Part shown: positions 1 through 10,303 of the stretch, piece after piece
Layout: the number at the start of each line of letters is the position of its first letter
How positions within the stretch are numbered: position 1 is the stretch's first letter
Source of the DNA: Talpa occidentalis
Lineage: Eukaryota; Chordata; Mammalia; Eulipotyphla; Talpidae
Direction of reading: 5' to 3'
NCBI RefSeq assembly: GCF_014898055.3
Contig: NW_023601212.1
Span: 35,762,329-35,826,328, forward strand
DNA length: 64,000 nt
The notes under the pieces: generated by a model
Database searches by the model: none
Told to the model about the DNA's origin: nothing
What the model saw: only the letters and a program-made list of their open reading frames with translations
Program-made: the position numbers and the translations under genes

Positions 1-54
1 TCCCCGGCGGTCGGTGAGGGTCCCACAAAAAAAAAAAAAAAAAAAAAAAAAAAA
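1..54 (+). mobile_element. Short-form tRNA-derived SINE (cut by window start)
   Basis: Residual end of a SINE: the sequence after the B box (TCCCCGG...GAGGGTCCCAC) runs directly into 28 A residues at 27-54. Full-length family A copies continue past GGTCCCAC for another ~130 bp (compare 9687-9996). The same breakpoint is seen at 37381-37527 and 42052-42168, so this looks like a short subfamily and not a random truncation. The 5' end lies outside the window, so no target duplication can be checked. Confidence 0.7.
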
Positions 55-1380
55 CAGGGTGAATGCCTTGACTATTCCTCTCCTTCAGTGACAAAACTCT
101 CGTTGACTATTTTGAAGAAATAACATCTGACAAGGTTAATACAAGCAATTTATTCTGAAGGTGAATGTTATCTCAGTAACATAGAAATGTTTCAATGAAA
201 AAAACACAGGACAAGAACCACTATGGATAAAAGAACAACTTTAACTGCCATGGATGACATTGCAGCTGCAGGATATATATAGAGAGAGGGAAATTACATA
301 TTTAGAGGGAAAGACTGAGATGTTGAAGTAAGAGCTAAATTGGAGAAGGTTGGACTGACAATGGAGAAGAAATAGGAGCTATGGGATACAAAGTTCAGTG
401 CACTACAGAAAATTCATGGCAATGACTTAATAATTATACCTTCCTTGATACTGTACTAAGGTTTTATTGCTGCTGAGCAATACCAAGAAAACAGTAATAC
501 TATGTTTACTTCAGGCACATCACAGGACACAGTCAGAAGGTAGGGATTCCATAAAGCAAGATCGGTTATGGTGGATAATTATTAAAGCTGTATGATTGAT
601 ATATGAGATTTCATGACAACTTGCTCCTTATATATTTATTGTCTCAAAGTTTTCCTCAGTGAAATATCCCATGTTTTTCCTTTGACTTTGAAAGTATAAA
701 TATATTTTCACTGTTTAACTACCACCAGAAAATCAAGATTTTTCATTCGTGGATTCGCTATTTATTTACTCAGAATCAACCATGTGCTGGGTCTAAAATC
801 TTGGATTTATCATACTTTTCCACATTCAAACCAAGAACTCAGAGGGGAAGAAAAAGGACTGATAGTGTTTATCATCTGATTATAAAGAATACCAGAACAA
901 TGATAATGATGATGCATTGTAACAATTATACAGTATCTTCTGCACGTAAAAGAGAAAAAACAAATAAAACCAAAGTAATCAGTAAATTGGCAGACTATCA
1001 ATAATTTGTTTACAAAATTTTTGCCAACCAGAGCCACCTGCATGGAAAGCCTGTGCTGCTCAACAAGAGGAAGAACGACACACATTGGAATAATATCGTT
1101 GTAATATCAGACCTTGTAAAATAAAACTACTTTCTGCATTTTCCCTTTATTATGATGCTTTGTATTGAAAAAATAACAAAACAATCACTTTATTGTTGGC
1201 AAAGGAAAGGAAGTAGTTAAAAAAGTTGGCAGTGAATGACTGTCTTGGGCTCCCAGCCCAGTTAGAAAATTCTCATCCTTATCAAGTTCATCAATCTGCA
1301 TTTTCTAGGTGCTTGCTGAATGTGTGGCATATTCTAATCTTGGATGGTATACATTCAAGCAGAAAACAGGGCTACTAAAA
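55..1380. other. AT-rich unique sequence, no gene seen
   Basis: No repeat family, exon or RNA gene recognised. Overlapping open frames of 67 and 91 codons on opposite strands near 801-1085 have low-complexity composition and no known domain, so I treat them as chance. Confidence 0.5.
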
Positions 1381-1388
1381 TATTGATA

Positions 1389-1686
1389 GGGCCTCCCTGG
1401 TGGTGCAAGGGGTTAAGCACCCCACTATGAAGCAATCCGCAGCCTCTGCAGCATGGGTTCGATCCCCAGCCGGCCAGGGAGCAACCCACAAGGCAAAAAC
1501 CTCTCCTGTCTTGTCCACTGCTCCCCTCAGCAGTGTATATCATTCAGTCAGTCTGCATGTTCTGTTCTCCGCAATGTCTCTGGTGAGTCCTCTCACACCT
1601 GCATCTCTGGCCTGTACCCCAGCTCTTGTATGCATAGATAGTGAATCTTTAAAAAATAAAATAAATAAAATAAAATATTAATAAAT
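1389..1686 (+). mobile_element. SINE family B, full length
   Basis: Begins GGGCCTCCCTGGTGGTGCAAG (tRNA-like head with A box), has a B-box-like GGTTCGATCCC near 1457, the shared body CTGCTCCCCTCAGCAGTGTA, and ends with a T+ type tail (TGAATCTTTAAAAAATAAA). Flanked by a weak 7-bp direct repeat TATTGAT (1381-1387 and 1687-1693). Confidence 0.9.
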
Positions 1687-1693
1687 TATTGAT

Positions 1694-2261
1694 GATTTCA
1701 CAACCACATGGTTCACTCTATTAATATTTATTGTAGTTTCTAAATGTTGTATGTAGGTTGACTGAACTGTAATGTCAGAATTCCAGTAGGGCAGTGGTAC
1801 TATGAATATGTTAGTGGTTGCTGTCACAGAGAATATCCTTCTTCTCTATTTGTTTAATTCCAAGGCGTGTCTTGTGTTCCCACAGACTATCCTGTGGTGG
1901 CAGGATTGCCTTCTGGGCTCCAAATCTTTGGATCCCCCTCTGGGCTCCGACTGGTGGCCAGATGGGGCATGGTTTGTGGGGGCTTTTCAGCTCACCTCTG
2001 GCTGTGGGGGCAGCCCTTTCCCAGCTCCATGCAGTCTAGGTTTGTTACAGACACGCAAAATGTCCCTGATCTAAAATGGGGAGTCAGGCACACTTCCATG
2101 TGCCCGCGGTCTCAGGGCCCTTGTTTTGAAAGCTTTCAATCACTTTTTTCCCGGAATCCTTACAGGTAAATACATTTTCCTATTTTTTCCAGTACTCCAA
2201 GCATATCTTTATCTTCACTTTTACACATTGAACTTTTATTACTGGTTTTTGTTTGTGGTCT
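1694..2261. other. Unassigned stretch with a GC-rich block
   Basis: Positions about 1865-2165 are clearly richer in G+C than the flanks and hold overlapping plus-strand open frames of 73-100 codons (1802-2169). None shows a recognisable domain, a start context or a splice pattern. It may be a decayed LTR or CpG-depleted regulatory sequence. I do not call a gene. Confidence 0.35.
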
Positions 2262-2312
2262 TTCCACTAAATTGAGCTTCTTCTGGGCAGAAATTTTTGC
2301 CTTACTTTTCTT

Positions 2313-2603
2313 TCTTTCTTTCTTTTTCTTTTTTTTTTTTAAAGATTTTTTTATTTATGCATTCAAGAACCAGGGTATAGGCCAGATATGTGGGAGGGTG
2401 AGAGGATTCACCAGAGACAGAGCAGGGAACAGAACAGACATACTGTCGGAAATACACTGATGAGGGGAGCAGCAGGTGAGACAGGAGAGGTCTGCCTCGC
2501 CATGTGGGTATCTCCCCGGCTGGCTGGGATCGAACCCGTGATGCAGAGGCTGGGGACAGCTTCACAGCACTGCACTCAACTACCTGCAAGACCAGGGAGG
2601 CCC
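2313..2603 (-). mobile_element. SINE family B, full length
   Basis: Read on the minus strand it begins GGGCCTCCCTGGTCTTGCAGG and ends in a T-rich tract on the plus strand at 2311-2340. B box (GATCGAACCC on the plus strand) near 2529. Flanked by TTTGCCTTACTTTTCTT at 2296-2312 and 2604-2620, a 17-bp target duplication. Confidence 0.92.
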
Positions 2604-2620
2604 TTTGCCTTACTTTTCTT

Positions 2621-2856
2621 TTCTTTTTTAAAATATTTATTTATTTATTTATTTATACAAGCACTGGGTACAGTCAGAAGCGCGGGAGGGTGAGAGAATT
2701 CACCAGAGCCAGAGCAGGGAGCAGAGCAGGCAGAAGGACCGAAGTACACTGCTGAGGGGAGCAGCGGGCGGCAGGAGAGGTCTGCATGCCTTGTGGGACC
2801 CTCCTCTGGTGGCCGGGGAGCCCCAGCGCTCAACCACTGCGCCACTGGGGAGGCCC
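2621..2856 (-). mobile_element. SINE family A with ~47-bp internal deletion
   Basis: Tail TTTATTTATTTATACAAGCA and the GCACTGGGTACAGTCAGAAG signature of family A. Between GGCCGGGGAGC and CCCAGCGCTCAA it lacks about 47 bp present in the copy at 59227-59507, removing the B box and most of the tRNA-like region. A third copy of the neighbour's target repeat (TGCCTTACTTTTCT) follows at 2857-2870. Confidence 0.9.
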
Positions 2857-2937
2857 TGCCTTACTTTTCTATAAAGATTTGTATCTAGAATTCTGGCTTG
2901 CATAGAGTGGGAACTCACTAATGGTTTGTTAAATGAA

Positions 2938-4849
2938 TATACAACTTACAAAAATGATAAAATAGCTCTTCTTTTTGATTTTGTCCTTCATGCTGATTTC
3001 ATATTAATACAGATAAAGTAACTCACTGATAATTTATGCCTATATTGGAAATTTTTTTCATGTTCTATTAATTTTATTAGTTTTATAGTTCAATAAAACA
3101 TATATTCTACTGATAATTTTTTAAAGGAATGAATTATTTATTTATTTATTTATTTATTCATTGAGACAACATTGGTTTACAATTTTGCACGTAATTTAGA
3201 GGGAGAGGTTCTCCCATTTCAAGTGTTTTTGAACACTCTTCATTGCCAATTAAATAAATTCCAAATATTTTAAAGGAATTTTAAATTCACACATTGATGA
3301 TTCAATTAAATCTGTCATATAAATAAGGTAACTGCATAATAATTGGCAGGCAGTTAAGACATTGTTAACTACTAAAAGCAGTTATTTCTAATTTTCCCTG
3401 TAGTTTATTTTTTACCCTATCTGAAATTGCACTTTTTAGTCATTCTAGATATCTAAAATAGATAGTAGAAATACTCCCTGTTCCTTATAGGAAACATGCA
3501 TTTCTCTGTCTCCACATCTTTGATCACGAATCCTTAATGGCTATAGTATTTTTTAATTATTCAATAATACAGAATTTGCTTGTAGAAAAAAATAGTCTTA
3601 TAATATCTATTTTTTTTTTACTGTGCATTCTGTTTTTAGATTGATTTTCTTATTTTCCCATTGGATTAGTTGAAAGCAAAAACTATATCTCAGTAATTTT
3701 ATCTCCTATAATATCTTGCACATCACAATTAAATAAGGCTTTGTTGTATAAAAATGAATTCATGAATGGCTAAACTAGTGGTAAATATGGGTGGGTGTAT
3801 GCTAAGTTGATAGTTGTCATTGAACAGTGGAGATTCTGTCTTGCATTTCCTGAGCCCATTTAAAAAAACAAAGTAGTGTTAAGGATTCACTTAAGTCTAT
3901 CATGTAAATAAAATAAGTGTACAGTAATTAATAGGAAGTTCATTCATTTGTAATGACAAAAATAAGTTATTCCAAATACTTTTAAAATCAAATAATTGAA
4001 AAACAGAAACTAACAATGCAGGGCAAAATTAGAGGATTACAGAAAATGTATTAATCATTATAGTCAGGCATATCTATTCTTTTTCAAATGCTGTCATTTT
4101 CAACCTCTAATACTCATTAGGCAAAACTAGAAAGAAAAAAGAAAAAAAAAAGGAGGAAAGGGTATATAGAATAACTTTCTGACAAAAAGAGGAAAACTGA
4201 CTGAGTTCAATGCAAATCCAGCACCCAGGAGGCATGAAAACTTAACCCAACAACAGCACTTCTAATTAGACTATTTTTAGAGAATGTTAACACCTATTTA
4301 ATTTGAGTAGATTCACACCTTACATGGTAGGCATTTTAATAATTACCTTGGGAATAGCAGTAGGTTCCCTTCTTTGGAACTAAAATGTTTCTCTGAATTT
4401 AATGAAATATGGCGTGCCAGTAGCTCAGTTCCAATTCAATGTGCGTGCACAGTATACACCAATACATTTAACGTCAGAAATGCATCCATTTGATCAGAGA
4501 AAAATGAACATGGGGACCATATCAAAGTAAAACATCATTACAAGTAACTAAAAGTCATTTCATATTATAAACTCATTACTGAAGAAGAAATTTAAATACA
4601 GGCCTAATTGTTTCTTTAGATAAATTAAGTAATGTTTAAGGAAAAAGTCATAAATAATATGAACAACTTAGAAAGTCTCTTTGAAGAAATTGAAGGCAAA
4701 TAAAAGTTAAGTATAAAGATTTTGTTGGGGGAAGGTTGTTGGTGCATGTACATTATAAAATAATGTATATATTGTTAACCGATATTTGACAAAAGAACCA
4801 AGATTAATCAATGAAGAAAATACAGTTTCTTCAAGAAAGGGTGTTGAAA
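2938..4849. other. AT-rich stretch: microsatellite and one L2 trace
   Basis: Contains the (ATTT)n run at 3134-3158, a probable L2 3' end at about 3640-3770 (AAGCAAAAACTATATCTCAG then GCTTTGTTGTATAAAAATGA, matching the usual L2 order), and an A-rich tract at 4128-4152. The remainder is not recognised, and no coding potential was seen. Confidence 0.45.
3134..3158. repeat. (ATTT)n microsatellite
   Basis: Six tandem copies of a tetranucleotide ATTT unit. It may be a relic of a poly(A)-type tail, but no element body was recognised beside it. Confidence 0.8.
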
Positions 4850-5990
4850 AAACTGATATGCATGTTTAAAAGGATGAACCTAGAGTCTTATTTTGCAGGA
4901 CTCACAGATGGATTAAATGCTTATAACTAAGACCTGAAATCCTAAAACTTCTTGAAGAAGACGTAATAATAAAGTCCATTGGCATGGGTCCTGACAATGA
5001 CTTCTGGATGAGACACTTAAAGCACAAGCAACAAGATGAAACACAAGTGGGACCATATCAAACTAATAAACCTCTGTACAGCAATAAACAGAAATAATCA
5101 AAAAAGTGAAATGGCAACTTGTGATGAGAAAAGGGAGTTACAGTATATCTAATAAGCGGTTAATGTGTAAAATACATGAAGAAGGCCTCACTGTTGGTAC
5201 AAGGGGTTAAGTCTCAGCTATCTGTAGCCACTGCAGCACAAGTTTGATCCCCAGCCAGGGAGCTAACCCACATGGCACAGCAGACCTCTCCTGTCTCACC
5301 TGCTGCTCCCCTCAGCAGTGTATTTCGGTAGAACCACCTGTTCTACTCCCCACTGTCTCTGGTGAATTCTACCTCCCACCCTGCCACACACATACCTCTA
5401 GCCTACACTCCAGCTCTGCATGCATATATAAAATAAATCTTTAAAAAATAAATGAAATACATGAAGAATTTAATCATCTCCATAGGAAAAACATACACAC
5501 AGTCTAAAAATGGGCAAAAGACAGCATACATTTTTGACAGAAGATATATAAATGGTCAACAAGTATATGAAAAGATGTTCAACACCACTAATAATCAGGG
5601 AAAAGCAAATCAAAACTAAAATAAGATCTCAAGTCACAAGTGAGAGTGGGCATCATCAAAATGACAAGTGATAATAAATGCTGGTGAGGATGTAGAGAAA
5701 AGGGAGACTTGTTCACAGTTGGTGGGAATGGAAACTGGTATAGGCACTATGGCACATGGTGAGCATCACTGACAATAGCCAAGACATGAAGACAATTTAA
5801 GTGCCCAGAAACAGATTAGTGGATACACAAGTTGTGATGTATTTATACAAAGGGATATCATTCAGTCATAAAACATATATAAATGTTCCCACTTGTGACA
5901 ACATGGGTGGACCTTGAGTGCATTATGCTAAGTGAAATGAGTCAACAGAGAAAGATCTATACTCTATGTTTTCATGTGCCATCATGCTAA
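4850..5990 (+). mobile_element. Old L1 ORF2 3' fragment with internal deletion
   Basis: Degraded L1 ORF2 DNA in the expected order: the segment corresponding to 'GPYQTNKPLYSNKQK' (about 5050-5100), the GGGCAAAAGACAGCATACAT block (5513), ATGAAAAGATGTTCAACACC (5568), the 'KTGDNKCW' region (about 5660-5690), GTTGGTGGGAATGGAAACTG (5719), and TTGTGACAACATGGGTGGAC (5895) near the ORF2 end. About 130 bp seem missing near 5758. Many stops; not functional. A SINE (5184-5454) interrupts it. Confidence 0.8.
5184..5454 (+). mobile_element. SINE family B inside an old L1
   Basis: Head GGCCTCACTGTTGGTACAAG, body CTGCTCCCCTCAGCAGTGTA, tail AATAAATCTTTAAAAAATAA. A perfect 14-bp target duplication AAATACATGAAGAA lies at 5170-5183 and 5455-5468. 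The L1 sequence reads through when the SINE is removed. Confidence 0.93.
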
Positions 5991-6044
5991 CCTTGTAAGC
6001 TGCCCCTTCCACTTTACTTTTTATCCACTATATAAGTTTTCTGA

Positions 6045-6400
6045 GGATTCTGTAATAAATTACCACAAACTTCTGGTTTAAAACAACATAATAGTATTTT
6101 CTTATAATTCTGAAAGCCAGAACTCCAAAATGGGCCTCACTGAATTTAAATTCAGATGTCCACAGTAAAGGCAAAAATAGGCCTACATTCTTCCTCGAGG
6201 CTCTAGGGTAAACCAGTTTCTATACCTTTGTATTTTCTAAAAGCTACCTACATTTGTGGGCTCATGGCCTCTTTCTAATTTACCCACTTTAAATATCTTA
6301 AGCTTTACTATTTAAATTAACAAATTCACAGGTTTCTCAGATTAGGGTATTGTAATCTTTAGGGGAACCATAATTCAGTCTACCATGACTTCCATCTAAA
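6045..6400 (-). mobile_element. MLT1-type MaLR LTR remnant
   Basis: On the plus strand it follows the usual reverse-complement order of MLT1/MaLR LTRs: ATTACCACAAACTTCTGGTT, AAAACAACATAATAG, TTCTGAAAGCCAGAACTCC, GAGGCTCTAGGG, GGGCTCATGGCCTCTTTC, AAATTCACAGGTTTCTCAGA, and ends near GGGAACCATAATTCAGTCTA. Divergence is high and the boundaries are approximate. Confidence 0.55.
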
Positions 6401-8124
6401 CAATCCTTTATCACCAGAGTAATTTTGTTTTTTCATAACTGCATTTACTTCTTAATATCATCCAGTGATTTCTCAATCATCTTCAGGATAAAATCCAAAG
6501 GTTTTTGTTTGTTTTCTTCTCTTTAACAGAAATGACCCTTCTCAGTATTATTTTCCATGTTCATTCTTAATTTGTACCAGTGTTTAATTTGTATTCAGTG
6601 TTTTATTTCAGCCACACTGTCATCTCCTGCCCCTCCTCCCATGGTCCAGGTAAGAGGTAAGAGGGGTGGCATTGGAGCATCGTCATAATAAATAGAGAAA
6701 AGACGAGAGTTTCATGGTACATTAGGAAGTAGAGTTAACTTTACTCAATAATGTCTTAATTATAGGATTGTTAGAACTGAGGGGTGTGAGAGGATATTAG
6801 GGGGAAAAATATTGAACAAAGAAGAGGTTTTGGAGTGGAGGAAGATCTTGTGTTCAGTATAGGATATGCAGTTGAAAATATACAGTGGCTGTTAGGGTAA
6901 GAAAATTATTAACTCCAAGGACCTTCATGCAAAATTGAAGACCACCTTTTATGTCGATGGCTTAGTGGGCATTTTAATTATTTATATAGTTTAATTACAC
7001 ATTTTTTAAAATAAGATAAACATCTGACACTATAAAGAGGCACTGCTATTTAAAAATATTGTCCTGTAATGACTTATAGGTCTTCCTTTTTAGCTGTTCT
7101 GCACAATCTTGAAGACCACTGCAAAGAATGAATAATGAAATAATTTTTGATTTGCAGGGCAGTGCCAGGCATCTTGTCAGCTGTAAAAGACAGTTGGCCC
7201 ACAATCTTTAGACATTAGTCTATTCAGTGCTTTTGATTTAATTCCAGGGGCAGGCTATGAATAGCTAACATGGTGAGATTTGTCTTTAGTTTGCTTGCAA
7301 AGCTTTATTTGATGCCTATTCATAAATTATACTTGCTGCATTACAGAATCTCATTATCCTTCATTAGAAAAAGCATACTAAATAGAAGTTAGTATTACAT
7401 GTCAGGCACTGCCTGTGGGATGAAAGAGTTGTGAAAGCAATGGCATTGTAGTTTGCTAGTACAAAGAGGCAAGAAAATGCAGGATCTAATCCTCTTATAT
7501 TTGATATGTAGCAGAACTTAAGTCTTGTAGTACAAGGCCTCAGTCAGGTTAATGTCTGATTAATAGGTAAGAACAATTAGTAAACTCTTAAGTGAGGAAA
7601 AGTTTGTTATTTCCCTGTCCAGCCATGAGACTGTGGAAAGTACAGTGCTTGGTACATAACAAGTTATTGGTTAGTGGTCTTTAAGTGAATTTGAATAGCT
7701 GCTGAATTACTCTCATAAGTGAACTCAATTTCATTTGTTAATCAGAAGATTTAAAATCCTCATAAAGTATATTACATATTTGTTGCACAGAAAATTATCT
7801 GAGAATTGTAATGTTCACGAAGATTTCCATTCATATACATCTGCAATGTGCATAAACACACAATGATAAAGATTCAACAATGTTGGTAACTTTTCCTCAA
7901 TTTAAATATATAATGTGCGAAAGGTACTTTAAGTTGACAAAGAAATAGAATACATAGTTCCTAACCTCAAATAGCTCATGGTGCACTAATGATGATAGAA
8001 CAAATACAATGGGAAAAACTAATATAATATTCATCACAAATCTCAGGCACATTTATATCATTTTTAAGATGTACATACTATCTAGGATTTGATTACTAAT
8101 ATAAATCAAACCAATCTTTCTAAG
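6401..8124. other. Mostly unique AT-rich sequence
   Basis: Only a short L2/MIR-like trace at about 7640-7690 (AGTACAGTGCTTGGTACATA) was recognised. No exon or RNA gene seen. Confidence 0.4.
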
Positions 8125-8135
8125 CAAATATTTTA

Positions 8136-8420
8136 TTTTTTCTAATATATATTTTTTAAGATTTATTTATTTATTTATACAAGAACCAGCATACAGGCCA
8201 GATGCGTGGGAGGGTGAGAGGATTCAGAGCCAGAGCGGGGAACAGAACAGGCAGACTGACAAAATAAACTGCTGAGGGGAGCAGTGGATGTGACAGGAGA
8301 GGTCTGCTGCACCATGTGGGACCCTTGCAGGCCTGCCGGGATCCAAGTGGCACTGCATACGCTGTGGACAGCTTCACAGCGCTGCACTCAACAGCCTGCA
8401 CCACCAGGGGAGGTCCTACA
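8136..8420 (-). mobile_element. SINE family B, full length
   Basis: Tail TTTAAGATTTATTTATTTAT on the plus strand, body GCTGAGGGGAGCAGTGG, head ending GCACCACCAGGGGAGGTCC. An 11-bp direct repeat CAAATATTTTA flanks it (8125-8135 and 8421-8431). Confidence 0.9.
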
Positions 8421-8431
8421 CAAATATTTTA

Positions 8432-9651
8432 AAACAATATCTCAAAAACATTATGTAGATATAGGAGGACTTAGATTTTTGAGAAAATAGTTTAGAACAT
8501 GTTTAGAAACAAGTAGAAGCTGATGATTCAGAAAATATAGGACTTTTAGCTACAGCTGTACACAACTCTGTAGCATAAGGCCTTCATGGACTTACCATCA
8601 TTTTTAACTGTTAAGTCAAAGACCTACTTGCTACCAGATGTGCATAAAATATGGAATAACAGGACAACTGAAATGCCTGTAAAAGAGTTGAACAGAATTT
8701 TAAGATATAAACCCAATGGTCAAGACACTTTAAATTGCTGTTCCATGTAGTGAGGTGGTGATGGAGGGCTGGGGAGGTGGCCATTGCTACAGAGTGTAAG
8801 GGAGCAGTGCAGTTACATATGGTGTTAGAGAGGTGATAGATTAAAGAGACTGATGGATCAACAGAGACAGATGAAGTAATATTCTTAGCTTTTTCTAGGA
8901 CATTTGCTAAATAAGTAGAAAATTCTGATTGGAAGGGCAAAATATCATTTACTGAACTAAATGAAAAGAAAGTTCTTACAAACTCAAGAAAGGGTACCTG
9001 CACTCATTTTATTGTTGTAGACCTAGTAGTCTTTGAAGACAAAAGGTTTTGAACAATCTAACCAATTCAGAGAAATGAATGCAGAAAGAGGTGGCCGGAT
9101 CAGATTTCCATAGGGAGCCACGATTAATGAAACAGACACAGAATCAATATGTTGAAAAGATGTCACTGTGATAGACTGATGTGGTTTGGTTATGAAATGC
9201 AATTAGGGGAAGACAGAAAAAATAGAGTGGGATCTCATTATTCCAAGCATGGTAATAGAAAATTAACTTGATGTCAGAAAGGGAAGAAAAAAGATGACAC
9301 ACATTTGGCCTCCAAAACAGCTTTATTCTTTTTATGGAAAATGCTTCATTATTACATGTCATTTAAATATGATCATGGAAGAGGAAAAGAACAGGTAATT
9401 TGGGGATTTTATTTAAATATCTTCATTTAAAACACTACACTAGTCAATATTCTCTAGGGAAACAGAACCATCACCAAAACCTTTTTTGCAGGGTAATGAA
9501 GAAAACTTAAATGACAGTAATAGATAAACAAAACACAGATTTTTTTCTCTAGTTATAGAACCTGATCTGTGACTTACTTGCATCATTTTTTCTGATGGCT
9601 TATGGAAGACAATATTGCAGTTCTTTATTTTTCCAGAGGGAGACTGAAAAT
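8432..9651. other. Unique AT-rich sequence; one chance open frame
   Basis: A 130-codon minus-strand frame (8611-9003) is the longest here. It shows no domain, signal peptide or repeat that I recognise, and an isolated frame of that size is expected by chance. Not called as a gene. Confidence 0.4.
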
Positions 9652-9663
9652 GATGAGCTTTCT

Positions 9664-10291
9664 TTTTCTTTTAAAATATTTATTTAGGGGCCTCCCCGGT
9701 GGCGCAGCGGTTGAGCGCTGGGTTGCGAAGCTGCCCGCGGCCTCTGCGGCACCGGTTCAATCCCTGGCTGCTCCCCGGCCACCAGAGGAGGGTCCCACAT
9801 GGCGCGCAGACCTCTCCTGCCGCCCGCTGCTCCCCTCAGCAGTGTACTTCGGTCCTTCTGCCTGCTCTGCTCCCCGCTCTGGCTCTGGTGAATTCTCTCA
9901 CCCTCCCGCGCTTCTGACTGTACCCAGTGCTTGTATAAACAAAACAAACAAACAAACAAACAAATAAATAAAAAAAATAAAATAAAAATAAAAAATAAAA
10001 TATTTATTTATTTATACACGTACAAGAGCTGGGGTGTAGGCCAGAGGTATAAGGGGTGGTGGTGGTGATAGGATTCACTAGAGACAGAGTGGGGAACAGA
10101 TCAGGCAGATTTACTAAAATGCACTGCTGAGGGGAGCAACTGGTGAGACCGAGGATTCTGCTCCGCCATGTGTGTCACCTTCTTGGCTGAGGATCGAACT
10201 CCATCAAACTTGATCAAACTCATGCTGCAGTGGCTGCAGATAGCTTCATAGTGCTGAGACTTAACCACTTGCATCACTAGGAAGGCCCCTG
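9664..10291 (-). mobile_element. SINE family B, tail split by a family A SINE
   Basis: The body at 9997-10291 and the start of the tail at 9664-9686 belong to one element. Outer target duplication GATGARCTTTCT at 9652-9663 and 10292-10303 (one mismatch). Its head on the plus strand ends GCATCACTAGGAAGGCCCC. A family A copy occupies 9687-9996 within the tail. Confidence 0.88.
9687..9996 (+). mobile_element. SINE family A, full length, in the tail of a B copy
   Basis: One of the least mutated copies. Head GGGCCTCCCCGGTGGCGCAG with A box TGGCGCAGCGG, B box GGTTCAATCCC near 9754, body CTGCTCCCCTCAGCAGTGTA, and a long tail with CAAA, AATAAA and AAAATAAAATA units. Perfect 14-bp target duplication AAAATATTTATTTA at 9673-9686 and 9997-10010, which is itself tail sequence of the older B SINE. 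CpG sites are largely preserved (GCGCGCAG, CCGCCCGC), implying a recent insertion. The open frames across it are by-products of the SINE. Confidence 0.95.
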
Positions 10292-10303
10292 GATGAACTT
10301 TCT

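Larger units (their letters stand above)
2262..2937 (+). mobile_element. Ancient L2 3' end, split by two SINEs
   Basis: 2262-2312 resembles the L2 3' block 'CCACTAGACTGTGAGCTCCTTGAGGGCAG' in degraded form (CCACTAAATTGAGCTTCTTC, TGGGCAG). After the two SINEs, 2857-2937 resembles the L2 end (GCATAGAGTGGGAACTCACT, then GGTTTGTTAAATGAAT). The two halves read continuously once the insertions are removed, so the L2 is the host sequence and the SINEs are later. Confidence 0.6.

Noticed and set aside
8611..9003. 130-codon minus-strand frame
   Set aside because: No family resemblance; isolated and unsupported.
9700..9770. tRNA gene
   Set aside because: The head has A and B boxes but no intact cloverleaf or anticodon arm. 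It is the promoter part of a SINE, repeated about thirty times here.
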